From Chitinophagales bacterium (GTDB lineage Bacteria > Bacteroidota > Bacteroidia > Chitinophagales > JABDMM01), in the NCBI GenBank assembly GCA_013001465.1, contig JABDMM010000115.1:19571-83570 (forward strand): a stretch of DNA of 64,000 nucleotides. Reading direction: 5' to 3'. The notes under the pieces were generated by a model. It made no database searches and was not told where the DNA came from. It was given only the letters and a program-made list of their open reading frames with translations. Positions 19,050-29,869 of this stretch are shown here, piece by piece. Both the position numbers and the translations under genes were made by a program. The first letter of the stretch is position 1. Each line of letters opens with the position of its first letter.

Positions 19050-20093
19050 CTAATTTTTTAACAATTCTTTAAACGATTGGATCTGACTTTCGTCCCCTAG
19101 TATTATAAGTTTTGAGTCTAGAGTTAGACTTTCTGAATCCTGCGGGTTGATAATGAAATCCCCATTGTCTTTTCTCAACGCTACGATATATGCACCGGTT
19201 TGATTTCTGACATCCAATTCGCCTAGGGTTCTTTTGACTTCTTTTTGAGCTAAATTATCTACTGTGCATTCTTCAAAATAAATGTTTACTCCTCTATGAG
19301 AAACTTCATTCAGGAACTCTACCAAATTAGGCTTGGTAACAAGTTGTGCCATATGTAATCCACCTACATGTTCCGGCATGATAACGTGAGTTGCTCCGGC
19401 ATGCTTTAACTTCTGTTGGGATGAGCGATTTGATGCTCTACTGATAATATTAATATCCTTATTTAACTGAATTGCTGAAAGAACTACATATACATTGTCA
19501 GCATCTTTAGGTAAAGTAGTAATAAGTGTCTTTGCTTGCTCTACGTTAAGCTGAATTAGGTGATCTTCGTCTGTTGCATCACCTTCAACAACCCGGAAAG
19601 GTTTGTCACCCTCGAATTCTTCTATAATTTGCGGATTGGATTCTATGATCACAAATTCCTTCCCTTCATTGTGTAACTCCTCTACGATCTGCTTTCCCAG
19701 CCTCCCAAATCCACAAACAATGATATGATCTTTTAGTTTGGAAATTTCTCGTTGCATTCTGATAGATTTAATTACGCTTTTAAGTTCACCATCGATGATC
19801 ATCGTCGTCATCGTGCTAATAAAGTATGCAAAAATACCGATATTGGATAAGATCAAGACTGCAGTAAATACTCTGCCTCCGTCTGATAGCGGCTTGACTT
19901 CTGTAAATCCGACCGTTGAGACAGTAATTATCGTCATGTATAAAGCCTCTAGAAAGCTGTAGCTCTCAAGAATCATATACCCGACTATTCCCGACAGCAG
20001 GATAAAAACAAACAGTGTGATTGCAGTATAAATACGTCTCAGAAAATTCTTTCTAATAGCACGAGACCTCCGATCTATATGAAAATGTTGCAT
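19050..20093 (-). CDS. Two-helix potassium channel with RCK (TrkA-N/TrkA-C) domains
   Basis: The 347-residue protein begins with a basic stretch and two membrane helices (about 22-42 and 78-98) that flank a pore loop with the filter sequence TVSTVGFTE (TVGF at 60-63). A Rossmann RCK domain follows (HIIVCGFGRLGKQIVEEL, GFGRLG at 128-133), ending in a TrkA-C type domain at about 255-347. This is the MthK-like layout of a ligand-gated potassium channel, with the RCK domain binding a nucleotide or ion. The common filter is TVGYG; here it is TVGFT, a variant I associate with many bacterial RCK channels. Its end is one base from the tonB stop on the other strand, so the two transcripts must overlap. 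Confidence 0.9.
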   Translation of the reverse strand: MQHFHIDRRSRAIRKNFLRRIYTAITLFVFILLSGIVGYMILESYSFLEALYMTIITVSTVGFTEVKPLSDGGRVFTAVLILSNIGIFAYFISTMTTMIIDGELKSVIKSIRMQREISKLKDHIIVCGFGRLGKQIVEELHNEGKEFVIIESNPQIIEEFEGDKPFRVVEGDATDEDHLIQLNVEQAKTLITTLPKDADNVYVVLSAIQLNKDINIISRASNRSSQQKLKHAGATHVIMPEHVGGLHMAQLVTKPNLVEFLNEVSHRGVNIYFEECTVDNLAQKEVKRTLGELDVRNQTGAYIVALRKDNGDFIINPQDSESLTLDSKLIILGDESQIQSFKELLKN

Positions 20094-20243
20094 TAGGGCT
20101 GAAAAATAGAAATAACTTTTGAATTACATGTTTGAGTATATGTAGGAACTACCAACAATTACACCCATAATTCGTTTTAACTTAATATCCATCGTATTTT
20201 TATGAAATTAATGGTATCACTTTTGCGTTGTATAGCAACTGAT

Positions 20244-22070
20244 ATGAAAAGAAATTCTATACTTATAATTTTACTACTGCTTTTTGGCGTCGTGATTGGT
20301 CAAACCGATCAGGATCATGCTCTTGCTCAGCAATATTATTCCAACGGCGAGTATGAAAAAGCAGCAGAATTGTATGAAAAGCTTTGGGATAAAAATCCTG
20401 GAAATACTTTCTATTACAGCAGCTTGTTTAGAACTCTACTGAGTCTGAAAGACTACGACGCGCTGGAAAAAGTTATTAAAAAACAATCCAAAAGAGACAA
20501 GAACAATCCCAAATACCTTGTGGATATGGGATATGTCTATAAACAAAGAGGTGAGCTTAATGAAGGTGAAAAGAGCTATGACGATGCTCTCAAGAGTATG
20601 TCGGCAGATGAGCGCTTGATCCGAAGTCTCGCAAATACCTTCAACTCCTTTCGTGAAGATGAATATGTAGTCCTTACTTATGAAAAGGGTGCCGAGCTAC
20701 TCAACAACAGACTTGTATTTAGTTTTGAGCTTGCTAATGCATATCAAAATGCAGGGAAAGATGCCAAAGCAGTTGAGAATTATCTTTTTGCAATTGAAAA
20801 AAATCAGAATCAACTTCAAAGAGTTAAGAATAATATCCAAAATTCAAAGGCCAAAAAAGCCCTGTTTAATGAATTGGAGACGCAGCTGTATAAAAAAATA
20901 CAGCGAAATCCCGATCGGGATGTTTATCCCGACCTTCTAATTTGGTTGTATGTACAAAGAAAAGATTTTGAGTCTGCTCTGATCCAGGCAAAAGCAATAG
21001 ACCGAAGAAAAAAAGAAAACGGTATGAGAGTATATCGCCTCGCAAAGGCAGCTCTTACAGAAAAAAATTATGAAAGTGCGATCGATGCATACGAATATAT
21101 TCTGGATAAAGGGAAAGCAAACGATTTGTATGTAACTGCAAAGAGAGAATTGTTGAACTGCCGTAAAGAACGTTTGGAAAATAATGTGGACTACACAGTT
21201 CAGGATGTAAATTTTTTAAGGAAAGAGTACTTATCTTTTCTAGATGAAAATGGCAAAAATCCGGCAACTGCCTCTACGATAAGGGAACTGGCTCAGCTGG
21301 AAGCATTTTATTCTCACGATCTCGACGCGGCGATCGGTATACTGGAAGAACTCATAGCTATGCCAAGTCTTCCTGGCAAGATCAAATCTATGTGTAAACT
21401 TGACCTTGGAGATTATTATGTACTGAAAGGGGATGTTTGGGAAGCCACTTTACTTTATGCCCAGGTCGATAAATCTGAAAAGGACTCTCCTATCGGTGAG
21501 GATGCCAGATTTAGAAATGCTAAACTTTCGTACTATAAAGGAGAATTTGAATGGGCGCAGGCGCAATTGAATATTTTAAAAGCTTCTACCACAGAGCTGA
21601 TCGCGAATGATGCTTTGAACTTGTCGATCTTTATTATGGATAACTTAGGACTAGACACTGTTTTACTTCCCATGGAAATGTTCTCCAGGGCGGAACTTCT
21701 CATGTTCCAAAATAGAGACGATGATGCAATAGAAGTCTTGGACTCGATCAATCTATATTTTCCCGGACATAACCTCACTGATGATATTCTCTTTGCTAAA
21801 GCTAAGATCCATTTCAGGAAAAAGGATTTTCCTAAAACACAGGAATTTCTAGAAAATGTAATTAATATTTATGGCGATGATCTTCTTGCAGATGATGCTA
21901 CTTTTATGCTGGCAGAAATGCATGAAAAGCAATTTGGAGATACAGAAAAAGCCATGGAGCTATACAAGGATATCATCATCAACTTCAAAGACAGTGTTCT
22001 TGTTGTCGAGGCCCGGAAACGATTCAGATCATTAAGAGGAGATTTTGTTGTACCAGAACAATTTAACTAG
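20244..22070 (+). CDS. Exported tetratricopeptide repeat protein
   Basis: The protein (about 608 residues) is a chain of TPR-like helical hairpins after a signal peptide (KRNSILIILLLLFGVVIGQ). Early repeats are clear (ALAQQYYSNGEYEKAAELYEKLWDKNPGN; VDMGYVYKQRGELNEGEKSYDDAL), and the C-terminal part has BamD/YbgF-like repeats (AKIHFRKKDFPKTQEFLENVINIYGDD; AEMHEKQFGDTEKAMELYKDII). TPR arrays are protein-binding scaffolds; the partner is unknown and the location is probably the periplasm. The track starts at an ATG at 20202, which adds 14 residues before the signal; I prefer the ATG at 20244, because it puts the charged n-region of the signal first. It reads away from the potassium channel gene and ends before a terminator shared with the next convergent gene. 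Confidence 0.85.
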   Translation: MKRNSILIILLLLFGVVIGQTDQDHALAQQYYSNGEYEKAAELYEKLWDKNPGNTFYYSSLFRTLLSLKDYDALEKVIKKQSKRDKNNPKYLVDMGYVYKQRGELNEGEKSYDDALKSMSADERLIRSLANTFNSFREDEYVVLTYEKGAELLNNRLVFSFELANAYQNAGKDAKAVENYLFAIEKNQNQLQRVKNNIQNSKAKKALFNELETQLYKKIQRNPDRDVYPDLLIWLYVQRKDFESALIQAKAIDRRKKENGMRVYRLAKAALTEKNYESAIDAYEYILDKGKANDLYVTAKRELLNCRKERLENNVDYTVQDVNFLRKEYLSFLDENGKNPATASTIRELAQLEAFYSHDLDAAIGILEELIAMPSLPGKIKSMCKLDLGDYYVLKGDVWEATLLYAQVDKSEKDSPIGEDARFRNAKLSYYKGEFEWAQAQLNILKASTTELIANDALNLSIFIMDNLGLDTVLLPMEMFSRAELLMFQNRDDDAIEVLDSINLYFPGHNLTDDILFAKAKIHFRKKDFPKTQEFLENVINIYGDDLLADDATFMLAEMHEKQFGDTEKAMELYKDIIINFKDSVLVVEARKRFRSLRGDFVVPEQFN

Positions 22071-22151
22071 CTCCGTTCTACTTATCTCAATATGCATTCC
22101 TTTTCTTTAGTTTGTAGGATAAAACTTGAAACCTGAGTTCTAACAATAAAA

Positions 22152-22184
22152 AAACCACGGTACAAAAAATTCATACCGTGGTTT
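22152..22184 (-). terminator. Intrinsic terminator between convergent genes
   Basis: An 11-base perfect inverted repeat (aaaccacggta / taccgtggttt) with an 11-base loop lies between the TPR gene and the large surface-protein gene. On the minus strand the stem runs into a T-tract of about eight, so it is a strong rho-independent terminator for the surface protein. On the plus strand the tail is tttaaataa, which could serve the TPR gene more weakly. Confidence 0.85.
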
Positions 22185-22205
22185 AAATAAATTAACGATT
22201 TACTG

Positions 22206-25200
22206 TTATTGAACTATAATAAGTTTCTCAGTAAAGCTTTCAGTATCTGTTTTAATAATGACGTTGTAATAACCCGCCGCCAGAGATTCTACATTTATTG
22301 TTCTGTTTTGAACATCCGATCTCAACATTTCTTTTCCACTCAAATCCAGAATTGTCACTGAGAACTCGCCAACATGATCATGTAGTTTAAGCGAAAATGA
22401 GCCCTGTGTTGGATTTGGATAGATCATTGCACTTGGATTCAGTTGTGCCACATCAACTTTTGCAGGTGGTGCTGGTGGTGTTGTAAAGGTAGTAACGTTT
22501 ACAGTATTGGGATTTGTGAATACGACCACACCAGGTCCGTCCTGACAAGCAGCTTGAACTGTCCAGCTAAAACATGTATTTGCTGCCAGACCGCCAACAT
22601 TTCTTGAAGTATTGGTTTTGCCTGCAATATCCAAAGAAGTTCCAAAACTGGTACAGACACCACCAGACACTCTATATCCGATGACTTGATTATAAGCGAT
22701 CTGATTCCAATTTAAAGTAGCAGTGGTCTGTGTAATATTGGTAGTGCTAAGACCAGCAGGTGCATCACACGTTCCTGTTGTAAACTGAGTAAGACCAGAC
22801 CAAGGAGTAAACACTGTACCCGCCTGATCACAAACAGCACGAACTTCCCATTGGTAAGTTGCACCAGATGATAAATTTGTTGCCTGTATTTGGCCTGAAG
22901 TACCGGACACCGTTAAATTAACATTACTCGGATCGGTTACTTTCTTACCACGAACCTGGAAAGTGTTCGTCCCCGGAAGGACATCCCAAACCAATTTTGC
23001 ACGAGTTAATCGAATATCTATGGTAGTAACTCCTGTGACGGTTGCACTAGGGCTGCAATTCGATGGCTCATCGATCACGACCTGATCTGTGGCCGTGCAA
23101 CCAACTGCATCGGTAACGGTCACAAAGTATGTACCTGCAGAGATACCACTGATATCTTCCGTTGTCGCCGTGTTCGACCAGAAATAAGTGTATGGAGAAA
23201 TTCCACCGCTAACAGTTAAATCGGCTGAACCATCTGAAGCTCCCGTCGAAGATGCATTTGTTCCGACAATGGAAGTTGCGATCGATGAAGGGACAATTGA
23301 AGTGGCTGCAGATCTTCCGCTGCTAGAACAACCAGGAATTAACAATTCCATATTATAAAAGAAGTAGTAGTAAGCAGCCAAGTTATTGTCTGTACCTGTA
23401 ATTGTTACATTTCCGCTTGGTGAGACATATGGGTATGAAGCACCTGAGAAATTTCTAAATAAGTTGCTGGATGTCTCCGCTTCAATTAAAATACCTGTAC
23501 CTGCAGGTAGTTCCAGATTAAGTTCATACCTGGCATCTACGTCCATAAATACAGTAACTGAACTAAACAACACATCATTCTCATCATATACATTGAAAGT
23601 TCTGTTAGCTGCCGAACCGGGGTAGAAGAAAGCAGATTTCAAAGTTACCGGTTGGTTTACATTCAATAATAAACCTTGGCGGGAATTGTAAAAACCACCG
23701 CCACCGATCGTATTATCTATTACACCTACAAATTCATTTGTTTCGGTTGTTGCTTCACAATACAATGTTGTCGTTGAAGAAATACTTATGGTTAAGCTGG
23801 TATCTGTACCAACAATATTTCCTCCAACAGCAGAATCGTACCAAACAAAAGCATCTCCAATACCTGAAGCAGAGAATGTCGCCATTCCACCTCCACAGAC
23901 CGTATCACCTGAAACTGTGGGTAGTGGTGGGCTAAGTAAACTTTCAAATACAAGTGATATGGTATCATTCGATGCCTTGCCATCTCCGTCTCTGTTAGTC
24001 CAGGCTTTAATTACATTCTCGCCCGGTGTAGTAAGGTCGACAGTTGCATTAAGCGTGAATACTGCCTGAGATCCGGCAACTAAGAGAGATGCAATGGTAA
24101 CAGTATCATGTGTTACCGTTCCACCATTGACCTGGAATGCCAAAGGAATATCTTCAGGGCCACTAATTGTTGCTGAAGCAAAGTTTTTGATCGTCAACGA
24201 AATTGCTTCATTGGCCGTGAGGTCACAACCCTCAGAAGTACTAATATCGACCACTCCTACATCGTTGAGAGATATTTCACGGATCAGTACATTATCAAAG
24301 CCAAATCCATCATCCTGAACAGATCCATCCGCTCCGAAAGCGACCCTTAGGAATACTTCTGGTTCACCTACGAAGATATTAAGATCATGCCTAGCAGTTA
24401 CCCAGCCACCGCTTCCATTTGAAGTAGAAGCCCGACCAGTCCATCCTTGAGATGAGCCGCCCGGAGAGCCATTGATTGTATTGTCATTGTACCAATTATC
24501 TGGTTCTCCAAAGGAACCAACCGTTGTCCAACTTTCTCCAAAATCTGTAGATCCTTGTAAAACAGCTCCATCAAAACTAAATTCTGAATTCCACCAGACA
24601 TCCATAAGTATTTCAATACTCGATAGTGCTCCAAAATTTAAACATGGACTCTCAACATAAGAATTCTCATTAGGATTATAGAACCCGGCTTCACCCACAC
24701 TATTGAGAGATGTAGTATCCGCACCACCAGTTGTCCAAGCCTGTGTTCCATCAGAAGCTCCTTTAATCGTATTGTGGCCTGGCACACCTAAAGCCCACGT
24801 ATTTCCACTACCTGATGATGACCACCCTGCAGAACCGCTTTCAAAACTTTCTAAATATGGGAATATTGCTACCGAAGGAACATTCTTAAATGACACAACA
24901 GCAGCATCATTTGTTGAGTTTGGGTCAGCGTTTTGTTTGATTTTAATAGCTACCTGATAATTTCCATATGCGGATAGATCAACCTGAGTTGGGAAAATAT
25001 AAAATTTAGTCCCTCCGGGATTGATACCTGTTGTTATTGTATCTGTAAGAATTCCACTATTGATTTCTCCAGTGACTTGAACCTCTACAGCAATAGGAGG
25101 TGAAGCAACTACTTCTCCAAAGTTTTTAATTGCTACGAACACCAACTCGCTCGATGATAGGTCACATCCATTGGAAGGTGCATAGACAGTAGCGATTCCT

Positions 25201-26759
25201 ACATCCGGAATAGTTGGATCTGAAACTTTAAAATCATCTATACAAATATCGCTTGTAAAAGTACTCCCCCGAACAGCCCTGAAACGTATTTGAACAGTTT
25301 TATTCAAGTATGCTGTAAGTGTGTCTTTTACTTCGATCCACGGATCGCTTCCTGCAGCTTGTTGTGAGCTATCTATAAAAGGTATAAAGTCTAAGACCCA
25401 TCCTGTACCATCGTTGATATCAAAATGCAATTCACCCATGGCAGCTCCGTACATGTGAAACCAAAAGCTGAGGACCGGAAGAGAAACACCTGACAAATCT
25501 ATTTCCGGGCTCACTAACATGGCAGTGTCCCCTGTTGCACCGCTAGAAGATTCAGTATACATATATATTCCACCCGAAGAACCAAAATTAGTGTGATCGT
25601 AAAAAGGACCTGTACCTGATGAATTTTCGTTAGCTCCTGTTGCATCTTCAACATACCACTGATAAGCAGTTTCTGAGGAAGACGTCCAATCATTTAACAA
25701 TACTCCCGGACTTCCAACAATAAACGTTTCAAAATCCTCTTTATATGGAACAGGCTTTGGGCCAATACTTACCACTGTTATACAAAGTGTGTCATTTGAG
25801 GGATCCTCATCAATTCCACCATTTGGGCTTTGGGTCCATGCACATATAGTGTATGTTCCTGTCCCAAATGTATCTAAGCCTATAGAAACTGTATCTGAAA
25901 ACTTATTAATTCCAACAGAAGGTCCGGAATAAGCAACAGGTCCAAAATTAGTTGTACTGCCGCCATCGAGGGTTACCGAAGCATATAGATCAACAGTACT
26001 TATAATTGTACCGCCAAGGTTTTTGAAAATCACATCTATAGAAACCGGTCCCTGATCCTGACTTGCCTGAAAATTCGGAAAAGATGTTACAGAAACATCA
26101 AGAGAAGGCGGAGGAGAGTATGAAATTAAGAGATTGGGTCTTCTATTAGGGTTTGTGGGGTCTACAATATCAAGAGTAGTTGGCGTTGAACTTCCAAAAT
26201 CTCCAATGGTTTGTAAGCCCGCAGCAGTTGAAAATCTCCAGTTAATTCCTCCATTAACCGGAGGGTCAATAGCTGATATATCGAAATCTATTGACACCTG
26301 AAGGTCACCTCCCGTATAAGTAAATGGTGTTACCGGTATCATGATCCAACCTACAGTATCACCTACCTGAAAAGTAGTAGTAGATAGAACATTAGTCGCA
26401 GTTGGAATGACCTGGGTTGCCCAATTGACCCCTGAAAGGAGTGATGTTTTGTTGACATTCTCCAGGTAGATATCCAGACTCGCATCTATAAGTGTTTTAT
26501 TCGTATTCGCCTTGTAAAATGCAATTTTTGTTATGACTGATCCTGAGTCCAGCGCAGCGAGCTCACCAGAAGTAAACAAGTAAGAGTATCTGCTAAAGTC
26601 AAAAACATTTGTTGGAGATGGCTTGTAAAATGGGCCATATAATGTTGAAACTGTAGTCTCAGTTCCTATCTGAGTAGTGAATTGAGCAGACGCCGTCGTG
26701 ATCCCAATTATGCATACCAATAGTAATGGCATTAGGAATCTGGTAAAGGTACCTTTCAT
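22206..26759 (-). CDS. Large multidomain surface protein with SprB repeat, FN3 domains and type IX sorting domain
   Basis: This 1517-residue protein has a signal peptide (cut after about TASA, residue 25) and a C-terminal sorting domain starting IYPNPTQG (about 1450-1517), so it should leave by the type IX system. Between them I see CARDB-like beta segments (about 220-330 and 520-620), two MAM/jelly-roll-like domains (about 340-515 and 630-840, opening YKEDFET and YLESFES), an Ig-like segment (about 945-1000), one SprB-type repeat ([33 protein letters not shown], about 1190-1235) and two fibronectin type III-like modules (about 1245-1440). There is no evident catalytic motif, so adhesion or matrix binding is the best guess. 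A 12-base palindrome lies just upstream and a strong terminator downstream. Confidence 0.9.
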   Translation of the reverse strand: MKGTFTRFLMPLLLVCIIGITTASAQFTTQIGTETTVSTLYGPFYKPSPTNVFDFSRYSYLFTSGELAALDSGSVITKIAFYKANTNKTLIDASLDIYLENVNKTSLLSGVNWATQVIPTATNVLSTTTFQVGDTVGWIMIPVTPFTYTGGDLQVSIDFDISAIDPPVNGGINWRFSTAAGLQTIGDFGSSTPTTLDIVDPTNPNRRPNLLISYSPPPSLDVSVTSFPNFQASQDQGPVSIDVIFKNLGGTIISTVDLYASVTLDGGSTTNFGPVAYSGPSVGINKFSDTVSIGLDTFGTGTYTICAWTQSPNGGIDEDPSNDTLCITVVSIGPKPVPYKEDFETFIVGSPGVLLNDWTSSSETAYQWYVEDATGANENSSGTGPFYDHTNFGSSGGIYMYTESSSGATGDTAMLVSPEIDLSGVSLPVLSFWFHMYGAAMGELHFDINDGTGWVLDFIPFIDSSQQAAGSDPWIEVKDTLTAYLNKTVQIRFRAVRGSTFTSDICIDDFKVSDPTIPDVGIATVYAPSNGCDLSSSELVFVAIKNFGEVVASPPIAVEVQVTGEINSGILTDTITTGINPGGTKFYIFPTQVDLSAYGNYQVAIKIKQNADPNSTNDAAVVSFKNVPSVAIFPYLESFESGSAGWSSSGSGNTWALGVPGHNTIKGASDGTQAWTTGGADTTSLNSVGEAGFYNPNENSYVESPCLNFGALSSIEILMDVWWNSEFSFDGAVLQGSTDFGESWTTVGSFGEPDNWYNDNTINGSPGGSSQGWTGRASTSNGSGGWVTARHDLNIFVGEPEVFLRVAFGADGSVQDDGFGFDNVLIREISLNDVGVVDISTSEGCDLTANEAISLTIKNFASATISGPEDIPLAFQVNGGTVTHDTVTIASLLVAGSQAVFTLNATVDLTTPGENVIKAWTNRDGDGKASNDTISLVFESLLSPPLPTVSGDTVCGGGMATFSASGIGDAFVWYDSAVGGNIVGTDTSLTISISSTTTLYCEATTETNEFVGVIDNTIGGGGFYNSRQGLLLNVNQPVTLKSAFFYPGSAANRTFNVYDENDVLFSSVTVFMDVDARYELNLELPAGTGILIEAETSSNLFRNFSGASYPYVSPSGNVTITGTDNNLAAYYYFFYNMELLIPGCSSSGRSAATSIVPSSIATSIVGTNASSTGASDGSADLTVSGGISPYTYFWSNTATTEDISGISAGTYFVTVTDAVGCTATDQVVIDEPSNCSPSATVTGVTTIDIRLTRAKLVWDVLPGTNTFQVRGKKVTDPSNVNLTVSGTSGQIQATNLSSGATYQWEVRAVCDQAGTVFTPWSGLTQFTTGTCDAPAGLSTTNITQTTATLNWNQIAYNQVIGYRVSGGVCTSFGTSLDIAGKTNTSRNVGGLAANTCFSWTVQAACQDGPGVVVFTNPNTVNVTTFTTPPAPPAKVDVAQLNPSAMIYPNPTQGSFSLKLHDHVGEFSVTILDLSGKEMLRSDVQNRTINVESLAAGYYNVIIKTDTESFTEKLIIVQ

Positions 26760-26783
26760 AATGTAATAAGTTTTAGGGTTAAT

Positions 26784-26795
26784 TCTTGTACAAGA
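26784..26795. promoter_or_regulatory. 12-bp perfect palindrome upstream of the surface-protein gene
   Basis: The sequence tcttgtacaaga is its own reverse complement and begins 25 bases before the ATG at 26759. A dimeric regulator site is plausible, but no second copy was found in the gap and no regulator is encoded nearby. Confidence 0.35.
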
Positions 26796-26956
26796 TTGAG
26801 TTTAATAACATTAAATGTACACATTTTTTAATGAAACAAAAATTATATAACTCTAATTAATATAGGTCTTAAGCAGCTTTAAGGACTGGAAAAGGTCTGT
26901 TAAAATTCTAAAATTAATGTGAAGATTGGTTTATTATTGTTTAAAATAAGCAAGCT

Positions 26957-27271
26957 ATGTTTATCTATAATGTAACAGTAAAAATAGATCTCGACGTACA
27001 TGATAAATGGCTCGACTGGATGTTATCGGTGCACATTCCGGATGTTATGAAAACAGGGTATTTTATTGATAATCAAATATTCAGGATACTTCAGTCTGAC
27101 GAAAGTGAAGGCATATCCTATGCAATTCAATATACTGCCCGAAATTTTGGAGATTATAATGAATATCAAAATTCTGAAGCCGCACGATTACAAAAAGAAC
27201 ATAGTGAGAAATTTGAAGGTAAGTTTATCGCATACAGGACTCTAATGCGACCTCTTGCTCATTCTGAGTAA
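26957..27271 (+). CDS. DUF4286 family protein
   Basis: A 104-residue soluble protein that starts MFIYNVTVKIDLDVHDKWLDWML and continues with HIPDVMKTGYFIDNQIFRIL and YTARNFGDYNEYQ. These blocks define DUF4286, a small family with a ferredoxin-like (dimeric alpha-beta barrel) appearance, found mostly in Bacteroidota; its function is unknown. The ATG start is the natural N-terminus of the family. Its last 13 bases overlap the 3' end of murF-alr on the opposite strand, so the two genes converge without a terminator between them. Confidence 0.88.
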   Translation: MFIYNVTVKIDLDVHDKWLDWMLSVHIPDVMKTGYFIDNQIFRILQSDESEGISYAIQYTARNFGDYNEYQNSEAARLQKEHSEKFEGKFIAYRTLMRPLAHSE

Positions 27272-29778
27272 TAGACTCGTTTAACCCGTGCAGAGATCCC
27301 GGTAAGTAATTCATAAGGAATGCAGCCTATCTTTTCTGCCATTGATGCGACTGTGTTTTCTTCACCAAAAACCAGCACTTCATCACCTTCCTCAGCTTCA
27401 ATATCTGTAAGATCGATCATTGCCATATCCATGCATACGCTACCTACAATTTTAGCTTCTGCACCATTTACTATAACATGTCCTACACCATTAGAGAATC
27501 TTCTATCGAGCCCATCAGCGTAACCGATAGCTATGATACCGATCTGCATATCTCGCTCAGCTACACCACTGCGACCATAGCCAATAGTGTCTCCGGTACT
27601 GATCTTTCTGATCTGAGAAACAACTGATCTTAACCGACCTACAGTTTCTAACTTATCGTTTAAAGTTCCACTGGGATCAATACCGTAAAGTCCAAGACCA
27701 ATTCTAACCATATCGAATTGTGCCTTAGTGAACCTGACGATGCCTGAAGAATTAAGAATGTGCCTGAGGACCGGATAATCTAATGCCGACATTAAAAACT
27801 TGCTCATTCGGTCAAACCGTTCGATCTGAGACCACGTAAACTCGTCATGATGTTCAGATTCTGCGGCTGCGAGGTGTGAAAAGATCGATTTCACTTCGAT
27901 CCCTTTCATTTTCTTGAGCTTATTGGAAAGTGATTCCAATTCCTCCTCCAGAAATCCCAGCCTATTCATTCCGGTATCCAGCTTAAGATGGATCGGGAAC
28001 GAGCCCCGAACCCCCATCTCACGAAGGACCTTTACAAACTTTCTGAGAATCCTGAACGAGTAAATTTCCGGTTCCAGTTCATATTTGATGATGGTTTCAA
28101 AGCTTCGAACTTCCGGATTCATAACCATTATCGGCAGCTTAATACCTGCCTTTCTCAACTGCACGCCCTCATCAGTATAGGCGACAGTGATATAATCGAC
28201 TCTGTTAAATTCTAATATATTCGCGATCTCATAAGCTCCGGCACCATAAGCAAAAGCTTTTACCATGGCCATGCACTTTGTCTCAGGATGTAACAAGTTT
28301 TGGTAGACTTTCAGGTTGTTCCGGATCGCATTTAAATTGATCTCGAATACTGTTTCATGGGCTTTTTCTTCCAGGAGTTTCGATATGCGTTCAAACCGAA
28401 AACTTCGTGCTCCCTTGATCAGTATTGTTTCAAACTGAAAAGTATCTGCCTCCAATTCTTTCAGGCAGCTTTCTGTATCTGGAAAATTATGATATTCCAG
28501 GTCGTTCAAGTTCTCGAATATTTTTTTCTGTCGAACCAAGGCTGGACCTATCCCTATCATTTTATTGATATCGCTGTTTGCGATCATTTCTCCAACTTCG
28601 CTATAAAGATCCATCTCGTTTTTCCCGCTTTCAAGAATATCCGAAAGGATCAACGTTTTTTGCTTATATGTGGCTTGCTGTTTTAAAAAATCGAGAGCGA
28701 TCTTAAGCGAGCCCAGATCCGAATTATATGCATCATTGATCAGAGTGCAATTGTTCACTGCTTTCTTCATCTCCAACCTCATCGCGACCGGAGTAAGCCC
28801 TTTCATTCTTTTGGCGATGGTCTCGAAATCGATGCCAAGATATATCAACAAACAGATACAATGGATCGCATTCTCTATGGAAGCCTCATCGGTGAATGGG
28901 ATCTCGATCTCATGAAGTCTGTCTTTATATTTGGGGATGATGTACGTCTTATTTGCTGCTTTATGAATACCGCGTATCCTTACATCAGAGTCCCCATTAT
29001 AGGACCAAGTAAAGGTTTTAAAAATATCGTCATCAATGCGATGCTGAATTATCTCGCCAATACTTTGATTTATCTCATGAGAATCCTTGCAATAGATCAA
29101 CGCCTCACAATTAATAAATAGCTTTAGTTTTTCTTTCGTCTTATGGGAGATATTGAGAAAACCTTCGTTATGCGCTTCACCAATATTGGTAAAAATCCCG
29201 ATCGTAGGCTTGATCACATTCTCCAGCTTATCCATTTCGCCGGGCTCAGAAATACCCGCCTCAAAAATCCCCATCTCATGAAAATCATGCATTTCCCAAA
29301 CCGATAAAGGGACTCCGATTTGCGAATTATAGCTTTTAGGGCTTCTGACGATCGCATAATCATCCGATAAAAGCTGAAACAGCCATTCCTTCACGATCGT
29401 TTTCCCATTACTTCCTGTAACACCGATCACGGGAGCATCGAATCGCTGTCTGTGTGAAGCAGCAAGAGTTTGTAATGCTGTGACAGTATCTTTAACATGA
29501 ACAAAAGCAGCCCCAGGATAAGTGTCGATGTTGATCTTCTTACTTACGATGAAATTTCTGACACCTTTAGTGTAGAGTTCTTCTATATAATTATGACCAT
29601 CAAGTCTTTTACCTTCAATGGCGAAAAACAAACTAGTCTCAGCCTCAGTAAGCATTCTGCTATCTAGTAGGAGGTGCTTTATTACATCATCACGCTCCGG
29701 CATTTTAAGAAACTGCCCCTTGACAATCTCTTTAATTTTGATGATATTATATATGTCTGTTATAACGACTGGCGGCAT
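27259..29778 (-). CDS. murF-alr: Bifunctional UDP-MurNAc-tripeptide:D-Ala-D-Ala ligase / alanine racemase (MurF-Alr)
   Basis: Two peptidoglycan enzymes are fused in 839 residues. The MurF half (about 1-470) adds D-alanyl-D-alanine to UDP-MurNAc-tripeptide and has the ATP-binding motif GVTGSNGKT (119-127), IFTNIGEAHNEGF and the NDAYNSDLGSL block (about 348-358). The alanine racemase half (about 475-839) has the PLP lysine K507 in AMVKAFAYGAG, the RLGF segment, the YGIDPSG loop and the SVCMDMAMIDLTDI strand. The racemase supplies the D-alanine that leads to the MurF substrate. The fusion is known in Bacteroidota, so it is typical rather than odd. A TTG-N21-TATTCTTTG element lies upstream, and the 3' end overlaps DUF4286. 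Confidence 0.96.
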   Translation of the reverse strand: MPPVVITDIYNIIKIKEIVKGQFLKMPERDDVIKHLLLDSRMLTEAETSLFFAIEGKRLDGHNYIEELYTKGVRNFIVSKKINIDTYPGAAFVHVKDTVTALQTLAASHRQRFDAPVIGVTGSNGKTIVKEWLFQLLSDDYAIVRSPKSYNSQIGVPLSVWEMHDFHEMGIFEAGISEPGEMDKLENVIKPTIGIFTNIGEAHNEGFLNISHKTKEKLKLFINCEALIYCKDSHEINQSIGEIIQHRIDDDIFKTFTWSYNGDSDVRIRGIHKAANKTYIIPKYKDRLHEIEIPFTDEASIENAIHCICLLIYLGIDFETIAKRMKGLTPVAMRLEMKKAVNNCTLINDAYNSDLGSLKIALDFLKQQATYKQKTLILSDILESGKNEMDLYSEVGEMIANSDINKMIGIGPALVRQKKIFENLNDLEYHNFPDTESCLKELEADTFQFETILIKGARSFRFERISKLLEEKAHETVFEINLNAIRNNLKVYQNLLHPETKCMAMVKAFAYGAGAYEIANILEFNRVDYITVAYTDEGVQLRKAGIKLPIMVMNPEVRSFETIIKYELEPEIYSFRILRKFVKVLREMGVRGSFPIHLKLDTGMNRLGFLEEELESLSNKLKKMKGIEVKSIFSHLAAAESEHHDEFTWSQIERFDRMSKFLMSALDYPVLRHILNSSGIVRFTKAQFDMVRIGLGLYGIDPSGTLNDKLETVGRLRSVVSQIRKISTGDTIGYGRSGVAERDMQIGIIAIGYADGLDRRFSNGVGHVIVNGAEAKIVGSVCMDMAMIDLTDIEAEEGDEVLVFGEENTVASMAEKIGCIPYELLTGISARVKRVYYSE

Positions 29779-29790
29779 TTAGTATCTTAT

Positions 29791-29823
29791 CAAAGAATAA
29801 AAAAAAATGTAAATTCTAAACAA
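29791..29823 (-). promoter_or_regulatory. Candidate promoter of murF-alr
   Basis: On the minus strand TTG (29823-29821) is followed after 21 bases by TATTCTTTG (29799-29791). This resembles the TTTG / TAnnTTTG pair but with one extra base in the -7 box, so it is a weak candidate. It lies about 13 bases upstream of the ATG at 29778. Confidence 0.3.
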
Positions 29824-29869
29824 TTTTAACACAAGGAATCTTTATATAGTGCATACAATAGCTTAAGTT

